From an uncultured Eubacteriales bacterium (GTDB lineage Bacteria; Bacillota; Clostridia; Oscillospirales; CAG-382): a stretch of 12,760 nucleotides of DNA. Under the pieces are notes generated by a model that saw only the letters and a list, made by a program, of their open reading frames with translations, ran no database searches and was not told the origin of the DNA. The translations under genes were made by a program, and so were the position numbers. Location of the stretch: positions 1 to 12,760 of the forward strand of contig USHI01000025.1 of assembly GCA_900554405.1 (NCBI GenBank). Reading direction: 5' to 3'. Positions 7,294 to 12,760 of this stretch are shown here, one piece after another (within the stretch, counting starts at the first letter, position 1; each line of letters begins with the position of its first letter).

Positions 7294-8354
7294 CTTTCTA
7301 TCACATGGCGCCAGCCGAAGGGATCCTCGGTTTTGCCGAACTGTATGCCGGTGATGCCGTCATAAAGCATATGGGCGAATTTGCCGACCTCGCCGTTGTT
7401 GATGACCAGTTTTTTGCCGTGCCATTCAAGCAGCCCGACCGGGGAAATGACAGCCGCCGTGCCGGAACCGAACATTTCGTCCAGCTTGCCGTTCATGCCC
7501 GCCTCATATACTTCGTCGATGGATATGCGGCGTTCCTCTACGGGGTAGCCCTTGTATTTAAGGTATTCGATAACCGAAGCTCTTGTTACGCCGGGGAGTA
7601 TGTTGCCTTCGAGCTTGGGGGTAACAGCCTTGCCGTCGATAACAAAGAATACGTTCATTGCGCCGACTTCATCGACATAGCGGTGCTCGATGCCATCGAG
7701 CCAGAGCACCTGTGCGTAACCGTTTTCCTCCGCCTTCTGTTGGCCGATAAGCGATGCGGCGTAATTGCCGCCGACCTTGGCAAATCCCGTGCCGCCCTTT
7801 ACCGCGCGGACATATTCATCCTCCACGCAGATCTTGACAGGGTCCAGACCGCCGGCATAGTAGGAGCCGACAGGGGAGAGTATCACCATGAATTTGTAGG
7901 TCTTGCTCGGGTGAACTCCGAGGAATTCGTCGGTTGCGATTATAAACGGACGGATATACAGCGATGTGCCCTCGCCGGAGGGGATCCAGTCCTTTTCAAG
8001 ATATACGAGCTCTTCAATAGCCTGAAGCGCATCCGCGGGGTCGACCTTCGGTATGCACATTCTTTCGTTTGTGTTGTTCATGCGCTCGATATTCTTATCC
8101 GGGCGGAAGAGGAGGATCTTGCCGTCCGGCGCACGATATGCCTTCATGCCCTCGAACATTTCCTGCGCGTAATGGAACACCATGCAGGCGGGGGAGAGGG
8201 AAATATTGCCGAACGGTACTATCCGCGCGTCATGCCAGCCCTGTTCGGGGTTGTAATCCATGATAAACATATGGTCGGTGAATATTTTGCCGAACCCGAG
8301 CTTGCCTGTCGGCTTCTCCTTCGGTTTATCGGTAAGGGTATAAGTGATTTTCAA
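7290..8354 (-). CDS. ilvE: Branched-chain amino acid aminotransferase (class IV, BCAT type II)
   Basis: This PLP enzyme transfers the amino group between Val/Leu/Ile and 2-oxoglutarate, the last step of branched-chain amino acid synthesis and first of their breakdown. The 354 residues match the long (type II) BCAT class. Visible motifs are HYAQEMFEGMKAY near residue 61, RPDKNIERMN, the PLP-lysine segment AKVGGNYAAS (Lys193), EVGAMNVFFV and FGSGTAAVISP. The start is TTG: the codon at 8352-8354 reads TTG, and GAGGTG lies 7 nt upstream (8362-8367); no in-frame ATG with a ribosome site is available. A promoter lies at 8399-8427. The gene overlaps the downstream DUF3810 gene by 4 bp, forming a two-gene operon. 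No T-box or leader peptide is visible in the roughly 38-nt leader, so amino acid control is not evident here. Confidence 0.95.
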   Translation of the reverse strand: MKITYTLTDKPKEKPTGKLGFGKIFTDHMFIMDYNPEQGWHDARIVPFGNISLSPACMVFHYAQEMFEGMKAYRAPDGKILLFRPDKNIERMNNTNERMCIPKVDPADALQAIEELVYLEKDWIPSGEGTSLYIRPFIIATDEFLGVHPSKTYKFMVILSPVGSYYAGGLDPVKICVEDEYVRAVKGGTGFAKVGGNYAASLIGQQKAEENGYAQVLWLDGIEHRYVDEVGAMNVFFVIDGKAVTPKLEGNILPGVTRASVIEYLKYKGYPVEERRISIDEVYEAGMNGKLDEMFGSGTAAVISPVGLLEWHGKKLVINNGEVGKFAHMLYDGITGIQFGKTEDPFGWRHVIER

Positions 8355-8398
8355 GTTAAAGCACCTCGCATTTAAGTGTAATTATACCTTTGCGCATT

Positions 8399-8427
8399 AT
8401 TATACAACCACAATGAAGGATTTTCAA
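8399..8427 (-). promoter_or_regulatory. Promoter of the ilvE-DUF3810 operon
   Basis: On the minus strand TTGAAA (8422-8427) and a perfect TATAAT (8399-8404) are spaced 17 bp. A second TATAAT lies at 8381-8386, but the sequence upstream offers only a poorly spaced TTGTAT (15 bp), so it is probably secondary. Confidence 0.75.
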
Positions 8428-8576
8428 GAGTTTTCGGCTCGTTTTATGCGCCGCGGAGTGCATAAAATACGGGCATGGGAATGTTTTTTTCCAAAATGCC
8501 GGGTTTGTGTTCACAACTCGGGTGTATATTGTTTTCGTTCGGTATTCCTGTATACCGCCAAACGGAGGAAATTATT

Positions 8577-9701
8577 TTGCGTTCCGAACCATCAAGCACC
8601 AAATCAACTGTAAAACTGAATAAGATAAAGCTTGCCGTTTTTGCGGTTATAATTCTTGCGGCGGCTGTGGCCTGCATATTTGCTTTTGCCGGCAACAAGC
8701 CCGAAACCCTTTCCAAAACCGGCGAGGATGCTGCGCCCGTCGCTCCCGCCTCGGATGAAACGTCACTTCACCTCGGCGATGAAGGCTACGGTGTTTATGT
8801 TGACGGCGACTTTGTCGCAGCGGTCGCATCCGAAACCGTCGCAATGAAGGCGTTCGACAACGTATTGGACGGCTATGCCGCCAAATTCGATCTGGGCGAT
8901 AATGCCGAAAGTGAATTCACAAACGAAATTTCCGTTGTAGGCGGCGAATTCGATTCCGAAGCGTTCACCACCGCAAGCGGGCTTGAAGCTCTGCTCAACG
9001 GCTCCGTGAATTATCTCAATCTCCCGCTTTCGTCCGAAGTTTCCGTCGAAACCGTCGCCGATGTCGAGGACATCCGCACGCTTTATTACGAAACCAAGCT
9101 TATATATACCGATTCACTCCCGAGCGGTACCGATAAGGTCGTTTCCGCTGGCAGCAACGGGGAAGCAGACGAGCATTACCGTATCACCTATATAAACGGG
9201 ATCGAAACCGAACGCGAGCTTTTGAGTTCAGATGTCATCTCCGAACCGACAGAACGTGTCGTCCGTGTAGGTACTTCCATCAGCCACCTGATCCCCGCTT
9301 CCTTCGGCGGCTTGATAAAGCCGTATGAGGATGGTCAGATATCCTCGCGCTTCGGCGTTCGCTGGGGCAGATCGCACACCGGTATCGACATTGTCGCCAA
9401 GGGCCGCGATTGCGGCGGCGACAGCGCCAAATCCGCCGGCGGCGGGGTCGTGATATTCGCCCGGAACAGCGGCGCTTACGGCAACTGTGTCAAGGTCGAT
9501 CACGGCGACGGAATCGTTACCCTTTATGCGCACCTTTCCAAGATCACCGTGAAGGTCGGCGATACGCTTTCCGCAGGTGATGAAGTCGGCAAGATCGGTT
9601 CTACCGGCAGATCCACCGGCAATCACCTCCACTTCGAGGTGCATATAGACGGCAAACCTGTCGATCCCCTTTACTTCGTGACATATACCGAATTCGTATA
9701 A
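8577..9701 (+). CDS. Membrane-anchored G5-domain M23 peptidoglycan endopeptidase
   Basis: From a TTG start the protein has 374 residues. Order: short cytoplasmic tail; one membrane anchor (about residues 14-39); an extracellular region containing GVYVDGDFVAAV; a G5 domain (about residues 180-235, ending SEPTERVVRVGT); and a C-terminal M23/LytM domain. M23 zinc and catalytic residues are present: HTGID (His267, Asp271), YAHL (His319) and HLHFE (His350, His352). M23 enzymes cleave peptide cross-bridges in peptidoglycan; G5 domains bind wall polymers. TTG at 8577 is chosen because GGAGG (8564-8568) precedes it by 8 nt; the in-frame ATG at 8475 has no ribosome site and adds a non-conserved stretch. 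I see no convincing promoter in 8428-8563. Residues 277-287 (RDCGGDSAKSA) are atypical for the family, and the +1 frame there reads more family-like. Confidence 0.9.
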   Translation: MRSEPSSTKSTVKLNKIKLAVFAVIILAAAVACIFAFAGNKPETLSKTGEDAAPVAPASDETSLHLGDEGYGVYVDGDFVAAVASETVAMKAFDNVLDGYAAKFDLGDNAESEFTNEISVVGGEFDSEAFTTASGLEALLNGSVNYLNLPLSSEVSVETVADVEDIRTLYYETKLIYTDSLPSGTDKVVSAGSNGEADEHYRITYINGIETERELLSSDVISEPTERVVRVGTSISHLIPASFGGLIKPYEDGQISSRFGVRWGRSHTGIDIVAKGRDCGGDSAKSAGGGVVIFARNSGAYGNCVKVDHGDGIVTLYAHLSKITVKVGDTLSAGDEVGKIGSTGRSTGNHLHFEVHIDGKPVDPLYFVTYTEFV

Positions 9702-9715
9702 TAACGTCGAATACC

Positions 9716-9746
9716 GGAGCAGCCTTGCAAGGCTGCTCCTTTTTTT
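9716..9746 (+). terminator. Terminator of the M23 peptidase gene
   Basis: A perfect 24-nt palindrome (9716-9739; arms GGAGCAGCC and GGCTGCTCC) is followed by seven T (9740-9746), starting 14 nt after the stop codon. Confidence 0.92.
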
Positions 9747-9763
9747 CTTGCATTTAACCGGTA

Positions 9764-9795
9764 TAAAAAAACACCCGCGCCGGGAAGCCGGGGCG
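9764..9795 (-). terminator. Imperfect leftward terminator at the chromosome/element border
   Basis: Arms 9776-9783 and 9788-9795 pair with one mismatch around a 4-nt loop. On the minus strand a T-run (complement of 9764-9771) follows, so it would stop leftward transcription. It either terminates the recombinase transcript or is an old host terminator of a gene displaced by the element. The pairing is imperfect, so confidence is modest. Confidence 0.45.
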
Positions 9796-9825
9796 TCATA
9801 AAACGGTTATATTCAAAAATTGATG

Positions 9826-9869
9826 AAAACCTTGTGTTTTCAAGGGGCGGCGTGACTTCGGTCACGCCG
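9826..9869 (-). terminator. Tandem hairpins at the end of the recombinase gene
   Basis: A strong hairpin (arms 9848-9856 and 9861-9869; UUCG tetraloop on the plus strand) overlaps the recombinase stop codon at 9862-9864. Next to it is a 5-bp stem (9830-9834 with 9841-9845) that on the minus strand runs into TTTTC. Together they may end the leftward element transcript. They could instead be structural DNA near the element end. Confidence 0.4.
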
Positions 9870-11100
9870 TTTCCTCTTTCAGCAATTCATTCAGAGGGAT
9901 AAAACCAATACCGTCATACTTGATGTGGATATGCTGCACCCGTTTGCCGCTGGACTTGTCCGGCGCATCCACATAGATAGCAGATACCAGCTCGCGCAGC
10001 GCATAGCCGCCCAATTCTTCAATGCCGACATACTTGTGTGCTTTCTGAATGAACTTCTCAATATTTTCGTTCTGTCGTTCCTGTACCTCAATCTCCTGCT
10101 GCAAGGTGATTGCTTCCGCCTCCAACTGCTTCTGCTCCGCTTCGTAGCTCTGGCTCAGCATATCAAAGCGTTCATCGCTCAACTTTCCACTGGTGTTGTC
10201 CTCGTAAATGCGGATGAACAGCCGTTTTAATTCCGCGATGCGCTTTTCATTCTGCTCCAGTTTCTTCCTGCGGATGCGAATCTGTTCTGTGCTGTCCAGA
10301 CGGAGCTTCGCTTCCATCTTTCTGCGAAAGTAGGATTCGTAGCGCAGAATATAGTCCATGACAGTTTGAATATGCTTCAAGACCATGCGCTCCAAAACCT
10401 TTGCTCGGATAAAATGCCCATTGCACTTTTCCTTGTCCTTCCGATGCAGCGAGCAGTCAAAGTAGTCCTGCTTCGGATCGCCGTTGTTGGTCGCACCGTA
10501 GAGCATCTTTGAACCACAGTCTACACAGTACACAAGCCCGGAGAAAATGCTGCTTCGCCCTGTCCGGGTCATGCGGTGCCTCTGTTGCCGGATTTCCTGC
10601 ACCCGCTTGAATACATCATCTTCAATGATGCGCTCATGGGTATTTGGGAAGACGGACTGTTTCTCAATAGGGTTGTCCCGCTGCTTTTTGTCCCAGATGG
10701 AGTTGGTGTAGGTTTTGAAATTCACCGTACAGCCTGTGTATTCCATCCGTTCCAGAATGTGTACTACGGTGCTGTCCTGCCACGCATACGGGTTTTCAGA
10801 CCGCTTGTTTGGACTGTTGATACCCTGCGATTCCTTGTATGCGGTAGGGGTAAGCACCCTGTCCGCTTTGAGCTGCTTTGCAATCTGCAATGGCCCCCGT
10901 CCATTCATACACATATCAAAGATACGCTTTACCACATCAGCGGCAACCGGGTCAATAATCCAATGGTGCGGATTGTTCGGGTCTTTCAGATAGCCATAGG
11001 GGACATTGACCGTCAGCGGAACGCCTCTCTCTCCCTTTGATTTTTGGACTGCTCGGATCTTGCGGCTGGTATCACGGGCGTAAAACTCGTTAAACCACGA
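9862..11100 (-). pseudogene. Large serine recombinase, C-terminal part after the in-frame stop
   Basis: This is the continuation, in the same frame, of the catalytic fragment at 11101-11580 after one TAA. It begins SWFNEFYARDTSRKIRAVQ, a segment present in uninterrupted relatives, so nothing large is missing. It contains the recombinase DNA-binding domain (to about 10700), a zinc ribbon (CVDCGSKM ... CSLHRKDKEKC), a long charged coiled coil (about 10400-10030) and a C-terminal DUF4368-type region ending in NELLKEETA. The whole gene from 11499 would be about 545 residues, normal for the family. There is no ATG with a ribosome site just after the stop; a GTG at 10935 lacks one, so separate expression is doubtful. 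Without the catalytic domain this part could at most bind DNA. Confidence 0.8.
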
Positions 11101-11580
11101 TTATATATCGGCGAAATCATTGTTCACGCTGTTCGGGTCAATGGTGTCGTAATTATCGTTGATGGCAATAAACCGAACACCGTGATCGGCAAAGGTGAAG
11201 TTGATAAGCATACCCGACATAGCGGAGTTTCTGGAAAAGCGGCTGAGGTCTTTGACAATGACCGTAGATACTTGATCCGACTCGATGGCTTCCAGCATTT
11301 TCTGAAAACCGGGTCTTTGGAAGTCAACCCCGGAATAACCGTCATCCACGAAACAAGAGATATTCGTGAAATGATTTTGGCGGGCGTAGGCTTCGAGCAT
11401 CATACGCTGATTTTCGATTGACAGGGACTCGCCGGTACGCTCATCCTCTTGGGATAATCTGCAATAAAGAGCAGTAATTTTATTTGTTGCTCCTAACATT
11501 TCTGTTTCCTCCTTAGATGGAGCAACTGTCAGCACAGGATTGGTTGCTTCTATTATACCAAGAATCTGTGAATTTGTCAT
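11101..11580 (-). CDS. Large serine recombinase, N-terminal catalytic fragment (interrupted)
   Basis: This fragment carries the resolvase/invertase catalytic domain. ITALYCRLSQEDE includes the nucleophilic Ser, SIENQRMMLEAYA and the DDGYSG segment follow, and VIVKDLSRFSRN is the conserved active-site helix region. The frame stops at TAA (11101-11103) in NDFADI, just before the linker to the recombinase domain. Two starts are possible: ATG at 11580, overlapping the upstream stop as ATGA with GGAGG at 11588-11592 (7 nt spacing), and ATG at 11499 with AAGGAGG at 11508-11514 (8 nt spacing). The 11499 start gives the usual family N-terminus (MLGATNKITALYC); the 11580 start adds 27 residues. The 159-residue product would have catalytic residues but no DNA-binding part, so it is expected to be non-functional alone. 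Stop-codon read-through is an untested alternative. Confidence 0.8.
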   Translation of the reverse strand: MTNSQILGIIEATNPVLTVAPSKEETEMLGATNKITALYCRLSQEDERTGESLSIENQRMMLEAYARQNHFTNISCFVDDGYSGVDFQRPGFQKMLEAIESDQVSTVIVKDLSRFSRNSAMSGMLINFTFADHGVRFIAINDNYDTIDPNSVNNDFADI

Positions 11581-11939
11581 TCAGAATCCTCCGTCTTTTC
11601 CGTAAACTTTTTAGCGGTGATACGCTCCAATTTTTTCAGAAAGCTAACATCTCCCTCATAGCTGCCTGTAACGGTATAAACCGTTCCGTGGATGACCTCG
11701 GTGACAGTCAGCTCAGGAATCCAGAAAGCGGACAAGTTTTTCACGCAGAGATGCCCGTCCTCGTTGAAGTAACAGTTGCGGCGTATATGGTCAGGCGGCA
11801 GGGGCTGCGGTTTCAGATACGGATCTGGATTGGTGAAGTAATATTCCGCTGGCTCGTCATGGTCTGCCATTTCCCATTCCTCAATTTCTGCCAACAGATC
11901 AGGGGCAATCTCGTGTTCAATTTCTTTGTTCTTGTTCAT
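11577..11939 (-). CDS. Unrecognised 120-residue protein of the mobilizable element
   Basis: I do not recognise this family. The protein is soluble and acidic at both ends (MNKNKEIEHEIAPDLL ... EKTEDSE), with a Pro/Tyr-rich middle (EYYFTNPDPYLKPQPLPPDH) and a beta-rich C-terminal half (LTVTEVIHGTVYTVTGSYEG). There is no signal peptide, membrane segment or helix-turn-helix. AGGAGG at 11945-11950 lies 5 nt before the ATG. It sits 26 nt after the relaxase gene, and its TGA overlaps the ATG of the recombinase frame, so the three genes are probably one operon with coupled translation. By position it may be an accessory to mobilization or excision, but nothing in the sequence shows this directly. 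Confidence 0.8.
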   Translation of the reverse strand: MNKNKEIEHEIAPDLLAEIEEWEMADHDEPAEYYFTNPDPYLKPQPLPPDHIRRNCYFNEDGHLCVKNLSAFWIPELTVTEVIHGTVYTVTGSYEGDVSFLKKLERITAKKFTEKTEDSE

Positions 11940-11965
11940 AAGTTCCTCCTGTATTTCTAATCAAA

Positions 11966-12760
11966 TTAGTGTTCAATTTCCTGCTTTTTCTGCCGCACAG
12001 CGGCGTTCTGGCGCTCCTGCTCGTGCTGCACCTCATAGATGCTGTAGTGAATTGCCCAGAGCCTTTTTGCGTCGGCATGGAGCGGCGAAAGTTCCGTCTG
12101 AATATCCTTGCAGTCCTGCTCCAACTGTTCGCGCTCCTTGCGCCATGCGGTGATGGGCAGCTTGCCATCCTTGAAATACGGCTTTAACTTGCGCTCTGCC
12201 ATGCAGAACGTCCGCAGCTCGTTATCGTGTTCGGCTTTGTACTTCTGCCGGGACTTTTCAAAACGGATGGATTTCAGCTTGTCCGCAATCGGCTTGCCGG
12301 ACTTGTAATAGTCCACCATGCGCAGCAGCTCGTCCACTTCCTTGATGCGGGTTTGCTTTACCGATGCCGACTTTTTCAGCGTGTCGATCTTGCCCTGCAT
12401 GGCGTGAAGCGTAGTTTCCAGATCGTCTACGGTGTAAAGATTCTTGGATTGCAGGAAGCTGAACGCCTCGGCGTAACGCTGCAAGTTGGCGTTCTTTGCC
12501 TTGTTGCTGTACGCGCCTTTATTGCGATTGGCGCAATGCAGCGCCAGCAAATCGTTCAGCATAGGCGGCTGTGGTTTGTCAAGCTCAGTTTTTACATCTT
12601 TCAGCCAGCCGATCAGCGCGGCGATCTTCTCTTTTGCCTCCCGCAGCAGTGCATTGGTTTTGCGAACCCAGCGGTTGAAGTCGCCCTTGTCGGTGCGGAT
12701 GCCTTTTGTCTCCATTGCCCGGACGGTGGGACCTTCATGCTGCGTGGGAATCTGTTCTAC
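11966..12760 (-). CDS. MobA/MobL family relaxase, C-terminal part (runs off the window)
   Basis: The frame is open to the right edge, so the N-terminal relaxase domain with its catalytic Tyr and His motif lies outside. What is visible (264 codons) starts with VEQIPTQHEGPTVRAMETKG and continues TDKGDFNRWVRKTNALLRE, a segment typical of the region just after the relaxase domain in MobA/MobL proteins. The rest is highly charged and helical, with coiled-coil-like stretches ending QERQNAAVRQKKQEIEH. Relaxases nick at oriT and pilot the DNA strand during conjugative transfer. The ATG at 12715 is internal, not the start. The gene leads the leftward operon with the 120-residue protein and the recombinase. 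Confidence 0.85.
   Translation of the reverse strand, partial: VEQIPTQHEGPTVRAMETKGIRTDKGDFNRWVRKTNALLREAKEKIAALIGWLKDVKTELDKPQPPMLNDLLALHCANRNKGAYSNKAKNANLQRYAEAFSFLQSKNLYTVDDLETTLHAMQGKIDTLKKSASVKQTRIKEVDELLRMVDYYKSGKPIADKLKSIRFEKSRQKYKAEHDNELRTFCMAERKLKPYFKDGKLPITAWRKEREQLEQDCKDIQTELSPLHADAKRLWAIHYSIYEVQHEQERQNAAVRQKKQEIEH

Larger units (their letters stand above)
9862..12760 (-). mobile_element. Integrative mobilizable element, terminal part (relaxase plus large serine recombinase)
   Basis: Three tightly packed leftward genes form the end of a mobile element: a MobA/MobL relaxase (partial), an unrecognised 120-residue protein and a large serine recombinase. This layout is usual for Firmicutes integrative mobilizable elements, which excise with the recombinase and use a helper element's conjugation machinery. 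The recombinase normally lies next to one end, so the left border should be within about 9747-9862, just past the host M23 terminator. I could not define it to the base: the other end lies beyond 12760, and serine recombinases leave only short core repeats. Because the recombinase frame is interrupted, the element may no longer excise on its own. Confidence 0.75.

Noticed and set aside
7254..8375. Plus-strand open frame of 373 residues opposite ilvE
   Set aside because: It is a shadow of the aminotransferase gene, whose motifs and PLP lysine are unmistakable. The translation is Cys/Arg/His-rich without any family pattern.
9671..9865. 64-residue minus-strand open frame at the element border
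   Set aside because: It crosses a terminator hairpin and the end of the M23 gene, has no ribosome site and no recognisable domain.
1..12760. CRISPR arrays, IS elements, riboswitches, toxin-antitoxin or defence modules
   Set aside because: No regularly spaced repeats, transposase genes, conserved riboswitch cores, T-box leader or paired small toxin/antitoxin genes are visible on either strand.

Overview
The window looks like chromosome from a low-GC-lineage Firmicute of the class Clostridia, probably a gut Oscillospiraceae-type organism, though GC here is moderate. The basis is strong Shine-Dalgarno sites (GGAGG/AGGAGG), sigma-A promoters close to TTGACA-N17-TATAAT, typical clostridial lipoproteins, a G5/M23 envelope peptidase, and a clostridial-type mobilizable element. 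No rRNA or species-level marker is present, so this is inference.

Positions 1-9750 are ordinary host chromosome made of short transcription units, several with a readable promoter and terminator. From left to right: a leftward secreted lipoprotein with a C-terminal HExxH metallopeptidase domain (84-2018); a divergent THUMP-type rRNA methyltransferase (2147-3268) with its terminator; the remnant of a CPBP intramembrane protease (about 3361-3855); a leftward tRNA-Leu(CAA) (4024-4111); an intact CPBP protease (4249-5280); a small lipoprotein (5347-6045); a leftward two-gene operon in which a branched-chain aminotransferase (7290-8354, TTG start) is translationally coupled to a DUF3810 membrane metallopeptidase (6109-7293); and a rightward membrane-anchored G5-M23 peptidase (8577-9701, TTG start). 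Much of the region concerns the cell envelope or proteolysis: two HExxH proteins, two CPBP proteins and one M23 enzyme.

Positions about 9800-12760 are the end of an integrative mobilizable element that continues past the right edge. All its genes read leftward: the C-terminal part of a MobA/MobL relaxase, an unrecognised 120-residue protein, and a large serine recombinase with a C-terminal DUF4368-type region. The last two genes are coupled by an ATGA overlap. The recombinase frame is interrupted by one in-frame TAA inside a 12-bp block that does not fit the family, so this copy is probably inactive and the element possibly stranded.

I found no CRISPR array, no IS element and no clearly new defence system. 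The points most worth a second look are the interrupted recombinase, the propeller-plus-metallopeptidase lipoprotein, the ilvE/DUF3810 coupling, and an atypical stretch in the M23 catalytic domain.
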